64,000 nucleotides of DNA from Tricholoma matsutake (taxonomy: Eukaryota > Basidiomycota > Agaricomycetes > Agaricales > Tricholomataceae): assembly GCA_026075535.2 (NCBI GenBank), contig AP026541.1, positions 4,154,001 through 4,218,000 on the forward strand, written 5' to 3'. The position numbers and the translations under genes were made by a program. Shown here in pieces: positions 1 through 10,769 of the stretch (position 1 is its first letter; every line of letters begins with the position of its first letter). Below the pieces are notes generated by a model that did no database searches, was not told where the DNA came from, and was given only the letters and a program-made list of their open reading frames with translations.

Positions 1-210
1 CATGAGCAGTTGCTCATGAGGCTGGGGGTGGGTGGCTTGTCATCATTGTCATTCCACCCGCAATCCACCCCACGAGCAGTTGCTCGTGAGGCTGGGGGCA
101 GGTGGTGTGTCATTGTCATCTCCTGTCCCTGCGCCTGGGCATCATTCCACCCACAATCCACCCCACGAGCAGTGGCTTGTGGGGCTGGAGGTGGGTGGTG
201 TTCTAAATAT
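1..210. repeat. Tandem hairpin-bearing repeat (about 3 units)
   Basis: Three units start near 1, 71 and 164. Each begins with a version of CACGAGCAGTTGCTCGTG, an 8-bp stem with almost no loop, followed by a G-rich run (ggctgggggtgggtgg) and a C-rich run (attccaccc.caatccaccc). Unit length is irregular (about 70 and 93 bp). Related gagca..tgctc hairpins next to ggtgg or ccacc recur near 42970, 43130, 43495, 49110, 49200, 61620 and 61690, so this is one outpost of a dispersed repeat family. No coding function is supported; overlapping ORFs here are low-complexity translations. Confidence 0.75.
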
Positions 211-280
211 GTTGATTTTGTGCCAAACCCTCATACCCTTGACAAACCCTCCCATACCCTTGGCAACCCTTATATGTTTC

Positions 281-331
281 CATACCCTTACCCCTAAGGG
301 TAGGGTGTTCAGGGGTAGGGGTAAGGGTATG
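281..331. repeat. Perfect 16-bp inverted repeat
   Basis: Positions 281-296 (catacccttaccccta) are exactly complementary to 316-331, with a 19-nt loop that is itself rich in aggg. It lies just upstream of the first recognisable exon of the Plavaka-like transposase. It could be a remnant of a small palindromic insertion. No function is assigned. Confidence 0.8.
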
Positions 332-372
332 AGATTTGACACCCAGGGGTAACCCCTGCCTTGCCCTACCAA

Positions 373-3015
373 GACTTCATGTATGGAAACTGGGCCTGGC
401 ATCAAGCCGTAAATTTGTTCTATTATTATTTTTGACTCAATGCTGATTCTCATCATATTAGGACATAATAGCAGAGGATCATGAAACACATTGCTCCATC
501 TTCTGCCCCATCATTCTTGGCAGTGATAAAACTATGGTATATGTAGCTACAGGACACAATGAGTACTGGCCAATTTATCTTTCTATCAGTAACATCCACA
601 ATAATATTCGATGCACACATTGCAATGGTGTGGTGCTCCTTGGTTTTCTCGCAATTCCTAAATGTAAGTGTAATATCAAGCTCTAGTATCTCCCCTAATG
701 CATCTGTGCTTCATTCAGCAACTAATGAATCCTGTGATGATGCCAGCTTTCATAAATTTTGCCATCAACTTCTACATTCATCACTTGCCAAAATACTTGA
801 ATCACTCAAACCTGCTATGACTACACCTGAGGTTGTTTGTTTTGCCATTTCAGAAAAGTCATCTATGGGCTTGGCCCCCACATCGCAGACTATCCAGAAC
901 AGGTGTTGCTAGGCTGCATTGTGTAAGGCTGGTGCCCAAAGTATGTCACAGTATCCCCACCAGCTATATACATCATTGATGTGCCTTTAGAGATGTACCG
1001 CACCTGCAAAAGACCTTGACTCTGGTCAGCATGGGTGCTGCTCTCAGGCACATGCCAAATTGTTAGTTGAAGAATTTGAGCTAGGTATACTATGGGATGA
1101 GTATGGACTTGTTGGGGATATCATTGTTAGTTATCTTTTTCTTGCTCCTCTCTGCCTGCGTCTCTGATTACTGTTCTTTTTAGCCATTTACAAGCAGTTT
1201 TCCCAGAGCCAATATCAATGAGCTGCTGTTGCCTGACCTATTACATCAGCTGTTCAAAGGTGCCTTTAAGGACCATCTTGTTACATGGGTGAACAACTAC
1301 ATCAAAACTGAATATCCGGCATCAGAAGCACAGAAGATACTCGACAACATTGATCAGCAGTAAGTTTGCCTTGTCACAAATATAGTTATCATCACTGAAT
1401 CAAATGTTGTAGCATAGCACTAGCCCCATCTTTCACAGGGCTTCAACACTTTCCTGAAGGCTGGAACTTCAAGCAATGGACCGGGAATGATTCTAAGGTG
1501 CTGATGAAGGTGCGCTGCTTTAATTCATATATTACTCATGCTGATGTGGCAAATTGGTGTGCAGGTTTATCTACCAGCAATTGAAGGCCATGTACCAGAT
1601 GATATGGTGCAGGCAATGCATGCCTTTCTGGAGTTTTGCGACATAGCCCAATGCAATGTACATTATACAAACAGCCTGACCGCCTTGGACAATGCCCTTC
1701 AGTGATTTCATCATCATTGCAAAATCTTTCAGATGAGCAGTGTTCGTAATGACTTCAATCTTCCTTGGCAACACTCTCTTAATCACTATGTCAAACTCAT
1801 TCATGCCTTGGAGCTCCCAATGGCCTTTGCTCTTCCATCACAGAATCCAAGTATATCAAGGCTGTGAAGGAGCCATGGCAACACTCAAATTGCTTGAGGT
1901 GCTCAGCCAGATGCTTCTTACCAATCAGTGCCTTGATAAGCTCACAGCTGCTTGCGTTGACTTCACTGACTGTGGGATGCTGGAGGGCACCTGTTTATCA
2001 TCGGTTTGGGATCAGATTCTTCATATGTGTTTTGATTATATTCCTAGTAATCTTTCAAACTAATATGTGGGTATAGAAACAAATTGGACTGCTTCCAATG
2101 CTGATTTACCACTCCTCCCCATCTATCAAGACCCTCTTCAACAACAGGCCTGATAGTTGCAACCTCAATTGCGAAGGCATCCATATTCCCAATGAAGACA
2201 CCCATGATGCAGATGACGAAGATGGTGGTGACGTGGATGGTCCCAGAGTAGAGGCCCAAGTCAACCTATCAAAGGAGCCACGTAAGTAGTGTATGACACG
2301 CTGTCACTGAGATAAACTAAGCCACATTACAGTACTCAAAGCCTACCCAGAAGATATTGCCACCAAAATTGCACAACCTGACCTCCAGATCTCATACAGC
2401 AATTTATCTACAATCAACAGCATCACGACTCTCATTCTGAATCCAACATTAGTGTTTCCAACCTCCCTACATTTTATGGTGTCTACCCTTTGGCTGTTGC
2501 CATGTTCCATGCTCCCAGTGACATCTCAGGCATTGGTGGCATGCATTTTGAACATATACACACTGTGAAATCTTGGAGGAAGGGGCCTGGCTGCTATGAT
2601 ACCATCCTTGTCAACACTGACCCTTCCATAGAAGGTATGCAAGGGCTTGACATTGCATGCATGCAGCTTTTTTTTTCATTCTCTCATGATGGTGTCAAAT
2701 ATCCCTGCGCTCTCGTACATTGGTTCTCACATGTGGGCACTTTACCAGACGATAACACAGGCATGTGGGTAGTCAAGCCAGATGTGTTGGGTCATGGTGA
2801 AGCCTTTACCTCGATCATCCACCTTGATACAATTGTTTGAGCTTCACACCTCATTCCGGTATTCGGCCCCCAACATGTTTCAAAGACTCTTTCATTCACT
2901 GATACACTTGATGCATTTTCCAGCTTCTATGTCAACAAATATGTTGATCACCATGCTTTCAAGATTGCTACTATTTTTGATTGCCTTGATGATGTACTTC
3001 CTTAGCACCGCCGTT
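373..3015 (+). pseudogene. Plavaka-type DNA transposase, decayed
   Basis: Translating in shifting frames gives a run of blocks I recognise from agaricomycete Plavaka transposases (CACTA/EnSpm-like superfamily). In order: DFMYGNWAWHQA (373-408); after an intron, AEDHETHCSIFCPIILGSD with PIYLSISNIHNNI (about 470-660); INELLLPDLLHQLFKGAFKD with HLVTWVNNYI (about 1200-1310); GWNFKQWTGNDSKVLMKVYLP with AIEGHVPDDMV (about 1455-1615); and the C-terminal FHAPSDISGIGGMHFEHIH with GVKYPCALVHWFSHVG (2500-2840) and FYVNKYVDHHAF. Clean introns remain, for example 409-461 (gtaaat...attag). Several frameshifts and stops break the reading frame, so this copy is dead. The 5' end is missing or replaced by repeats, and no terminal inverted repeats were found. 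The family call is confident; exact exon borders are not. Confidence 0.85.
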
Positions 3016-3423
3016 GCTTTTGCCCAGACTTGGCTCGTCTTAGGTATCTTCACCTCTTAGTTGCCTTCCTGTGGTCTTACAACTACTTGATGTGCTTGTC
3101 TTTGGCCTTGATTTGCTCACTTGTTGTACATACTCTTACTGACCAATTGTCCAAGTAAAAAATAAGCAGCTTGAGCAACTTGACAGGCTTAACAATGAAG
3201 TAAGCAGATTAAGTGTGGTTAATTGGGACAATTTACAGGACTGAATAGGTTAGGTGTAAATTGACTGTAAATTTGCATTTCTCCAGATTCCACTCGTTAA
3301 GTGACCATCAACCATGCCTATCCACACACCAATTGTCCCTCAACCCTCCAATGTCAATGCCAGCCACCATCAATGCCTGCTGTCCACTCTCTGGCTTTGG
3401 ACATCTGTCTCTGACCCACAGCG
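3016..3423. other. Interval between the Plavaka remnant and copia-1, no gene seen
   Basis: AT-rich noncoding sequence with short frames of no recognisable family. It continues on the far side of copia-1 at 9186. The last five bases (3419-3423, cagcg) are the target-site duplication of the retrotransposon. Confidence 0.6.
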
Positions 3424-3729
3424 TGTTGAAATTAATCCCTAATACATGCTGTATACATGAGGCAAATACATGCAGCATACACATGTATACATGAGGCGAT
3501 ACATGCAGCATACGCATGTTACTGCGCTTACTGTGCATACATGCGGTAAACACATTCCCGAGTCATGTGACATCCTTAATATTATGTATATAAGGAGAAC
3601 CTGTACCGTAGTAGGAATACAGTGTTCTTACCTCTGCTAACCCTAGCTGTAAGTCTAACTAAACCCCAGGTAGGTTGTAAGGAACGTGTTGTCTCTTCCC
3701 CTGTGCAGCGTATATAGTCTGCTCCAACA
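3424..3729 (+). repeat. copia-1 5' LTR
   Basis: 306 bp, TGTTGAAATT...GCTCCAACA. The U3 part contains two tandem copies of a unit of about 32 bp built on tatacatgaggc.a.acatgcagcata (about 3453-3516), possibly enhancer repeats. A TATA box follows at 3587. About 165 bp at the downstream end (R-U5) is shared with the copia-3 LTRs, but U3 is not. Confidence 0.97.
3587..3594 (+). promoter_or_regulatory. TATA box in the copia-1 LTR
   Basis: TATATAAG inside the LTR, between U3 repeats and the part shared with copia-3. It is the expected position for the promoter of the genomic RNA; the start site itself is inferred, not seen. Confidence 0.6.
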
Positions 3730-3741
3730 GGTTATGGGCCC
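3730..3741 (+). promoter_or_regulatory. copia-1 primer-binding site (initiator tRNA-Met, internal)
   Basis: GGTTATGGGCCC starts at the first base after the LTR. Its complement GGGCCCATAACC contains the CAU anticodon in the context of fungal initiator tRNA-Met, so the primer would be a half-tRNA cut in the anticodon arm, as known for Drosophila copia and yeast Ty5. The same 11-12 nt are found at the same place in copia-2, copia-3 and copia-4. Confidence 0.75.
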
Positions 3742-3946
3742 TGCTGGGCACGTCGCGAACGCGCTTTAATTAGCTGCGAACGACGTTGACTTCATTGTCT
3801 CCAAAATTATAACCTTGCGCTCTTCGTGAGCTGCATTGCGCTCCCTGTGAGCTGCATATAAAACCTAGGTTGACTAGGGTTAACCACTCTGAAGGAGTGT
3901 TTTCTCCTGAGAATGTTAAACGTGTTTTATTGAGTAAAAAGACTGA

Positions 3947-6900
3947 TTGAGCGCTTTTAACAGCTGCCACCACAGAATCATGTCTTCAACTCTTGAAAAA
4001 CTCGTTCGGACTTTCGATGGATCCAATTACATCTTATGGGCCGACTCTATGAAGGCGTGGCTCAGGTCTCAGGGCCTCTGGCAAATAACTAGCGGGGCGG
4101 AGCAAAAACCGCCCCCGGCGCCTCCTTTGACGGCGACGAACGCTACCTTGGTAGCGGACGCTAATGCCAAGCTCCAGACCTGGAGCAACAAAAATGACCA
4201 GGCTATTGGTAGCCTAGTGCTCCGCCTGGCCCCCTCCATTCGGCAGCGTGCCAACACAAAGGACACTGCTGAGGAGGTGTGGGATCTCATCCGCACCGAT
4301 TATGGTGTGGATGGCCCCTCCCAAGTCTTTTCGGACTTTAGGTCCGCAATAGCAATCAAGATCCCGGCTGCGAACCCCGCACCGGAGATTGCAAGAATGG
4401 CTGACAAATTTGAGCGCCTCACGGCTGCTAACGTCGCCATCCCCGAGCTAGTACAGGCGATGATTCTACTTGCTGCGATGCCGCGCGAGTACGACTCATT
4501 GTCTGCAACGGTCCTTAACACGACCGCCACTAGCGCCTTGACATTTAAACATGTCAAGGACTCCATTGTTGCTGAAGCCTCAAGGTGCACAGCAGTTGGA
4601 AAGCCCGCTGGCCAGCCTCAGGCCAACAAACTTTCCGCTGTTAAGCGCAAGGGGGGAAACCCCAAATGGCAGCCCAAAGAAGGGCAAAACAGCAACGGAG
4701 ACTCGTCCCGAAAACGTGGACGACGTGGGGACAGAAAGACTAAGGAGGAGAAGCCAAAAGAGAAACATACCCACCTCGCCTCCAATGCCTTTACCACCAT
4801 AAATGGTAATGGCACCATCATACCGCCGATGCCGCTCATACAGCGCATCGAGCGACGCGAACACACTCCCACAAGGGATCCTCGCCGCCGACCGCCTGCA
4901 CAGGCATACACGGGCGCGGCCTCCTCTTCTCGCTCAGTTTACACCGAATACCAGCAAGCTCGAGACACCCTCGAGCGCATGCAACTTCCGCGCAGCGCGA
5001 AAAACCTGCGACCGCTGGAAGAGCACCTTACGGTGCGAGAAGGTAAGAGAAGGAGGATAGAGCCAGAAACCGAGGCTACGATCGAGGAGGTAGAAGACGA
5101 TACCGTCTCCCTCGGATCCGAACCTCCGGTAACTGACGAGGAAGTGTGGAAAGCCGTCGACGAAATGCTCGTCGATGAACCCCTTGACACAGGGGCGTAT
5201 GATGACAGGTCAGTCCTTTTCCCTGCCACAAGCACTAAGATTAAAATTCCTATGAATACAGCGAACTTTTCATGTGAAATTTTACCGCTATTAAATGTAT
5301 CATGGAATTATGTAGATCTTAATATATGTGCTATGTGTGCAAAGGGAGATTGTAAGAAAGGTGCCGACTGGATCATGGATTCAGGCGCATCAAAACACTT
5401 CACTGGTGAAATGAAAGATTTCGCTTCTTATGAGCCTTTACCGAGAAAGGACTCTACCTTGGTCCAAATGGCCACTGGTACTACTCATATAGTAGGAAAA
5501 GGAGCAGTCTTCATTAGGCACCAGGTAGTATGTAATGGGAAGTCAGAGACGCGTGAAATGCGACTATACCCCGTCTACTACATACCTGACATTAATACTC
5601 GATTGATGTCAATGGGGGTCTTTTTACAAGACGGAAGTGATGTGCGTGGTTCCTCCGCATACATTTCATTCATCGAGCATGGAAACCCAATCATGCATTG
5701 TGTCCCTCTAAGGAGGAATGACACGATCTATTGGGCTCGGACTCATATATTGAGCACCAAAAAGGTTAATGTCGCGACCATTTATGTCGCTGACTACTTG
5801 ACTTGGCATAGGCGACTTGGACACCCATCCAAAGAGGCGCTAGGGAAAATGCCTAAAAGCACCATAAAATTCCCAAGGAATTTAATTATTCCTAAAGACA
5901 AAATTATATGTCCAGGGTGTGCAGAAGGGAAAATGACCTCAAAATCTTTTCCCGAGTCAGACTCACGAGCTGACAAATCCTTTGAATTAATACATTCCGA
6001 CCTAAAGGAACTCCCGGTACTATCGTACCACAAACATAAATACTTCATTGTATTTCTGGATGACAAAACGTCACATATTTGGGTCCAATGCCTTAGAAAG
6101 AAATCTGACGCTGCTGCAGCGATTAGACAATTTCAAGCGATGGCTAAGACCCAATATGGCGCTACAATCAAGCGCTGGCGTGTCGATCCAGGGGGGGAGT
6201 TCAAGGATCGTGAGCTACAAAAACAGCTCAAGGATTTAGGCATCAAAATAGAGATGTCTGCACCCCACGTTCATCAACAGAACGGGCGCGCAGAGCGCGC
6301 CATAAGGACAATAATGGAAAAGTCGCAAACCCTGCGATTCACCGCTTGTCTACCACAATCATGGTGGGAATTTTGCATAGAACATGCAACACATTTATAC
6401 AACCGAACCCCAATAAGGCGCCTGAAATGGCTGACACCTTTTGAGGACCTGACAAAGGTCCGCCCAGATCTAAACAATCTGAAGGTCTTCGGTTGCGGTG
6501 CTTATGTCTATCTACCAAAAGAAAAACGTCCAACAACATTGTCTCCTCGATCGGAGCTAATGACGTACCTTGGAGTAGAAGATGGCATTAAAGCATATCG
6601 TTTCATGCGACGAAACGGCGCAATATTCATTGGTGCTACGGCACTATTTGATGAAACGATGTTCCCATGCTGTCCCGGAGCTAAAACTCCTGCCAAGACA
6701 GACCTTGGTGATTTTCCACCAGAACCAGAAGATGACGACCACTCATCTGGAACGGATGGCGATGACCCTATACCGCCACAAAATCCGCCCCTTCCTCCAT
6801 CATCAGAAGATGATGATGATTTACCAAGCGAGCAAAAGGCGCATGACGACGCGACTAACGCTCCTCCTCCGCCGCCTCCAGTTAGCACTGAGGACTTTCG

Positions 6901-8842
6901 TCCAAGACGTGAAGATCAACAGGAATGGCAGCAATTGCCCCGTCGATCAGGCAGGCAGAGGAAAATCCCAAACCGTCCCGGCAATACCTATGGAGAACAG
7001 CGACTCCCCTCTGACATAGAGAGAGACATTGCGCGTGATCGATATTGGAAGAAGTCTGTGGGTCAAGATTCGGATCATAACCGAACACGACCACGACCTC
7101 AACAGCAAGAACCGGTTGCTGGACCGAGTTCGGCACCCCACGAGAGTGTGCCCGATTCCAATAATCAAGAACATGATCACCCAATGGGGGAACCGGACGA
7201 AGCAGGTTATATTAAAAAGATAACCAAGGAAGGTGGAGATGAGCTTATCCGCTGGCTGTTGTCAAAAGCAGTCACACCATCAAGCGGAAAAAGCCTAGTT
7301 CCAAACCAATTTCGCGATATTGCGCGCCTACCCCGGCAGCAGCAACTTGAGTGGAAACAGGCTTGTCGTGAAGAGTTAGAGGCTCTTCGCAAGCGACAAG
7401 TCTATGACATCGTCGATCTTCCACATGATCGAAAAACGATCAAAAATAGATGGGTTTTCTCCGTGAAATCGGACGGAAGAAAACGAGCCAGACTCGTGGC
7501 CAAAGGCTTTTCACAAGTCGAAGGCGTTGACTTTGATGAGATTTTCTCACCAGTAGTCCGCTACGAGACCGTACGCCTCATGTTTGCCCTTGCGTCTCTA
7601 GAAGGCATGTATATGACCGGTCTAGATGTAAAAACCGCATTTTTATACGGCAAACTTGATGAGGAGATCTATATGGATCAACCCGAGGGTTTCAAACTCG
7701 AGGGTAAAGAGCGCAAAGTAATGCGCTTACGCCGAGCATTGTATGGCCTTAAACAGGCTTCACTAGCATGGTGGCAAGAGCTAGAGGCATTTATGCGCAC
7801 CATTGGGTTCGTGCGCGCCAGCTCCGATGCCGGCATCTTCATACACAAGGATCCTAAGACAGGCAGCATCGTTATTGCGCTAGTCTATGTTGATGATGGC
7901 TTGTTCATGGGCAAGAACAAGAAACTTGTGGATGAAAAGAAGAATGCTTGCCTGAAGCATTGGGAGTGCCGTAGTACTGAACAAGTCACGGAATTCTTAG
8001 GCATGCGCGTCACCCAGACCGCTGCAAAAGTCAAACTCGATCAAACAGAATATCTCGCCAAAGTGCTTGAGAGGTTCGAGATGACAAATGCCAAGATTGC
8101 CCCCACTCCACTCCCGACTGGCTACAAACCGTCGGAGAACACAGCGACGCCAAATGCGGCGCTTAGATCAAAATATCAGTCTGTGATCGGATCTTTATTG
8201 TATCTGATGCTCGGAACGCGACCTGATATCGCTTACGCGGTAATCAAGATGTCGCAATTTTCGGCTAATCCTAGCCAAGAACATCTAGACAAAGCGATGT
8301 ACATAATGCGCTATCTGGTGGGAACCCAGAAGTACAGTATGGTCTATGATGGAGAGAAATCCGAGGGGCTACAGGCCTTCACAGATTCTGATTGGGCAGC
8401 TGACACAGTCAAGCGCCGATCTACAACGGGTTACTTTGCTACTCTGGCGAGTGGCATTGTGTGCTGGCAGTCCCGTTTACAAAAAACTGTAGCACTGTCA
8501 TCCACAGAAGCCGAATACATGGCTCTCTCCGACACTTGTCGGCAGATAGTGTGGATAGAGTCCTTATTCCAGGAACTTGGATATACACTGAAGCGCGTAC
8601 CAATCTGCGCTGATAATCAAGGATCCATCTTTATTGGATCAAATCCAGTTCAGGAAAGAAGGACCAAACATATAGACATTCGCTACCACTACACCCGCGA
8701 ATGCATAGAAAATGACAAAGTCACAGTCGTTTTCATTCCTGGAAGTGATAATCCGGCTGACATGTTCACAAAGAACCTTGGCGCCGTCCTATTCAGGAAA
8801 TTTAGAGACTCTCTCGGAATTACTTTCGAGATTCAAACTTAG
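3947..8842 (+). CDS. Gag-Pol polyprotein of copia-1
   Basis: A single 1631-residue frame. Domain order is Gag, protease, integrase, reverse transcriptase, RNase H, as in Ty1/copia. Gag (about 1-230) opens with LEKLVRTFDGSNYILWADSM; no CCHC zinc knuckle is visible, and a Lys/Arg-rich stretch (about 230-275) may bind RNA instead. Protease active site is DSGASKHF at D478. The integrase zinc-binding region is HRRLGHPSKEAL...CPGC (about 620-665) and its DDE residues are D685, D747 (VDPGGEF) and E783. The region around 930-1090 is an acidic, Pro-rich, low-complexity linker. RT has DVKTAFLYGKL and YVDD at 1314-1317. RNase H has TDSDWAAD and STEAEYMA. The first ATG is 3947; a second at 3980 (MSSTLEK) is equally plausible as the true start. 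The frame has no frameshift or stop, so the element could be autonomous. Fusion of Gag and Pol in one frame is usual for fungal copia elements. Confidence 0.96.
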   Translation: MSAFNSCHHRIMSSTLEKLVRTFDGSNYILWADSMKAWLRSQGLWQITSGAEQKPPPAPPLTATNATLVADANAKLQTWSNKNDQAIGSLVLRLAPSIRQRANTKDTAEEVWDLIRTDYGVDGPSQVFSDFRSAIAIKIPAANPAPEIARMADKFERLTAANVAIPELVQAMILLAAMPREYDSLSATVLNTTATSALTFKHVKDSIVAEASRCTAVGKPAGQPQANKLSAVKRKGGNPKWQPKEGQNSNGDSSRKRGRRGDRKTKEEKPKEKHTHLASNAFTTINGNGTIIPPMPLIQRIERREHTPTRDPRRRPPAQAYTGAASSSRSVYTEYQQARDTLERMQLPRSAKNLRPLEEHLTVREGKRRRIEPETEATIEEVEDDTVSLGSEPPVTDEEVWKAVDEMLVDEPLDTGAYDDRSVLFPATSTKIKIPMNTANFSCEILPLLNVSWNYVDLNICAMCAKGDCKKGADWIMDSGASKHFTGEMKDFASYEPLPRKDSTLVQMATGTTHIVGKGAVFIRHQVVCNGKSETREMRLYPVYYIPDINTRLMSMGVFLQDGSDVRGSSAYISFIEHGNPIMHCVPLRRNDTIYWARTHILSTKKVNVATIYVADYLTWHRRLGHPSKEALGKMPKSTIKFPRNLIIPKDKIICPGCAEGKMTSKSFPESDSRADKSFELIHSDLKELPVLSYHKHKYFIVFLDDKTSHIWVQCLRKKSDAAAAIRQFQAMAKTQYGATIKRWRVDPGGEFKDRELQKQLKDLGIKIEMSAPHVHQQNGRAERAIRTIMEKSQTLRFTACLPQSWWEFCIEHATHLYNRTPIRRLKWLTPFEDLTKVRPDLNNLKVFGCGAYVYLPKEKRPTTLSPRSELMTYLGVEDGIKAYRFMRRNGAIFIGATALFDETMFPCCPGAKTPAKTDLGDFPPEPEDDDHSSGTDGDDPIPPQNPPLPPSSEDDDDLPSEQKAHDDATNAPPPPPPVSTEDFRPRREDQQEWQQLPRRSGRQRKIPNRPGNTYGEQRLPSDIERDIARDRYWKKSVGQDSDHNRTRPRPQQQEPVAGPSSAPHESVPDSNNQEHDHPMGEPDEAGYIKKITKEGGDELIRWLLSKAVTPSSGKSLVPNQFRDIARLPRQQQLEWKQACREELEALRKRQVYDIVDLPHDRKTIKNRWVFSVKSDGRKRARLVAKGFSQVEGVDFDEIFSPVVRYETVRLMFALASLEGMYMTGLDVKTAFLYGKLDEEIYMDQPEGFKLEGKERKVMRLRRALYGLKQASLAWWQELEAFMRTIGFVRASSDAGIFIHKDPKTGSIVIALVYVDDGLFMGKNKKLVDEKKNACLKHWECRSTEQVTEFLGMRVTQTAAKVKLDQTEYLAKVLERFEMTNAKIAPTPLPTGYKPSENTATPNAALRSKYQSVIGSLLYLMLGTRPDIAYAVIKMSQFSANPSQEHLDKAMYIMRYLVGTQKYSMVYDGEKSEGLQAFTDSDWAADTVKRRSTTGYFATLASGIVCWQSRLQKTVALSSTEAEYMALSDTCRQIVWIESLFQELGYTLKRVPICADNQGSIFIGSNPVQERRTKHIDIRYHYTRECIENDKVTVVFIPGSDNPADMFTKNLGAVLFRKFRDSLGITFEIQT

Positions 8843-8865
8843 CTGCTTAGAGCGCTGTACAGTTT

Positions 8866-8874
8866 GAGGGGGGG
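8866..8874 (+). promoter_or_regulatory. copia-1 polypurine tract
   Basis: GAGGGGGGG directly before the 3' LTR, the expected primer for plus-strand synthesis. copia-3 has a matching tract (on the minus strand at 30195-30202), as do copia-2 (24704-24712), copia-4 (36044-36052) and the gypsy element (51475-51490). Confidence 0.85.
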
Positions 8875-9180
8875 TGTTGAAATTAATCCCTAATACATGC
8901 TGTATACATGAGGCAAATACATGCAGCATACACATGTATACATGAGGCGATACATGCAGCATACGCATGTTACTGCGCTTACTGTGCATACATGCGGTAA
9001 ACACATTCCCGAGTCATGTGACATCCTTAATATTATGTATATAAGGAGAACCTGTACCGTAGTAGGAATACAGTGTTCTTACCTCTGCTAACCCTAGCTG
9101 TAAGTCTAACTAAACCCCAGGTAGGTTGTAAGGAACGTGTTGTCTCTTCCCCTGTGCAGCGTATATAGTCTGCTCCAACA
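8875..9180 (+). repeat. copia-1 3' LTR
   Basis: 306 bp and identical to 3424-3729 by direct reading. It is followed at once by the second copy of the cagcg target duplication. Confidence 0.97.
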
Positions 9181-9185
9181 CAGCG

Positions 9186-9655
9186 TGCTGTGGTTGACTT
9201 CTGGACACTTGTCCCTGCCTTTTCCCTGGTCTGCTTTCTTGGTGTATTCTGACTTTCCCGCCCCAAAACTATGTTGCTGTCTGCCATCTTCACCACTCTC
9301 TGGAACCTGTTTGATATTTGTTAGCATTACACACATGTTGTCACACAGGAACACAAAGTTTCTGACTTTGTTCACTTGCTACCAATCTGGGTGTATGCCC
9401 AGATGCAAAATTTGCAACACCTCCAGGTTTGGAATCTGACATCATGAAGCTGGTTGAGGAAGGCGCAACAAGACCCATGAGTGGGAAACGTGCAAGGTAT
9501 GTGCCTCATTGACTGCATACACTTTGAATGGGCTAACTTTGGTCACATTGGCTCAAACTCAAACATCAGATTGTCAAGCCTCTGTGGCTCTTCATGACTG
9601 TGGGCTCCATGGTCATGTATGCCATCTCAAGCATCCAAGATACCACAGCCAGATG
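9186..9655 (+). other. Interval with one possible orphan exon
   Basis: Mostly noncoding. A short coding-like stretch at about 9395-9497 reads PPGLESDIMKLVEEGA and continues to MSGKRAR, ending at a good donor (gtatgt, 9498) with an acceptor-like aacatcag near 9570. I do not recognise the protein and no start or continuation is convincing, so no gene is called. Confidence 0.3.
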
Positions 9656-9727
9656 TATGCTGTCCTCCCCTCCTATGCTGTCCTCCCCTCCTATGCTGTC
9701 CTCCCCTCCTATGCTGTCCTCCCCTCC
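9656..9727 (+). repeat. 18-bp minisatellite, 4 perfect copies
   Basis: Four head-to-tail copies of TATGCTGTCCTCCCCTCC. The unit is a multiple of three, so frames stay open on both strands (repeating YAVLPS or GGEDSI), but there is no sign that they are translated. Confidence 0.97.
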
Positions 9728-10769
9728 TTCTCTGTGACCAATGTTGGTTAATGACATTTTCCCCATTAGTACCACAATGATCCCCACAACCAATATGCAG
9801 TGTGGATCACCAAGGAGTTGTTACATTGACAATTTACATATTAGATTACAACTGGCTAAGTCTACTACCTTGTAACATGACATGCAATAGAAAGCCTTCA
9901 ATTTCCATGACTCTCATCTCTGCTTGTTGATGGACACCCTTATGACTGAGTGTTAGACCATGTTGAATGATGCGATGTGAGGCACAATGCACTTTTCATG
10001 GGTCCATATAATTTAAATACTTGCTAGCAACAAACTTTTGTTTATTGCTTGAGTATGGCAAGCTCACATCAGTCCACCATAAATTGAGCTGCTTCATCAT
10101 GTTAAACTGTAAAATGAACTAGTTGGTGTCACGCGGTTGTAGATTGAATGTAAATTGAGCTCAATTTATGGTAAATTATTGGGCATTAAGTTTTTAACCA
10201 CTCAATTTGAGCACTTAACAACTTAATGCCCCCAACAAACATACCTCCGCACCATGTACTCCATGTTTCCTCTCTGAGGCTTAGGGTATCGGTTTCCAGT
10301 ACACACTACTATCAGGCTAAGCAAGCTGGACCTTGTCTTCTTCAATGGTATTGACATTGGGTGCTCAAGAACTCATCAACATAAAGCTGTGTCGATGTGT
10401 CACGTTGATCCATGTGCCAGTGTTCAACAAGGTCATGCATAATCAACATGTCGTTTCTCCTTGCCAACAATTTCTTCGACATTCAACATCTTCATCTTCA
10501 CTATTCAAAGGACATCCTAACCTAATCCCCTTGCTATTGTGTGCCTGCATCTATCTGACTTGGCTACTCCCCACTCTTCACCCCCTGAGAAACAGTAAAC
10601 CTTCACACTCTTTTATCAATGGTACTCTCACCAACACTCTGCCCAATAAAACCACAACTCAGAAAGGTGAGAGGACAGCAAAAATTACTACCCCCAAGTC
10701 TCATGACCACAATATCAGCACCGCTGAAACAGTCTCAGTCGCAAAGTCTCTCCTTGACCTTCTACCTTG
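9728..10769. other. AT-rich interval upstream of the nuclease gene
   Basis: No gene is supported; the ORF at 10333-10770 shows no family resemblance. The interval holds two palindromes described separately (10151-10168; 10181-10192 with 10220-10231). The part just before 10770 would carry the promoter of the XPG-like gene, but no TATA box stands out. Confidence 0.4.
10151..10231. repeat. Perfect palindrome plus adjacent inverted repeat
   Basis: 10151-10168 is a perfect 18-bp palindrome (taaattgagctcaattta). Thirteen bases further, 10181-10192 (gggcattaagtt) pairs exactly with 10220-10231 (aacttaatgccc) around a 27-nt loop. Together they could mark a small foldback element; no target duplication was found. 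Confidence 0.75.

Larger units (their letters stand above)
3424..9180 (+). mobile_element. copia-1: complete Ty1/copia LTR retrotransposon
   Basis: All hallmarks are present: two 306-bp LTRs (3424-3729 and 8875-9180) that I find identical base for base, TG...CA ends extended to TGTTG...CAACA, a 5-bp target duplication cagcg (3419-3423 and 9181-9185), a primer-binding site touching the 5' LTR, one uninterrupted Gag-Pol frame, and a polypurine tract touching the 3' LTR. Identical LTRs mean insertion was recent compared with every other element in the window. It is the only retroelement here without stop codons and the only one that keeps a normal number of CGN arginine codons. Confidence 0.97.

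Noticed and set aside
230..345. Interstitial telomere (ccctta/taaccc-like words)
   Set aside because: Words such as cccttacccctaaggg are irregular and form a palindrome; there is no run of TTAGGG or CCCTAA units.
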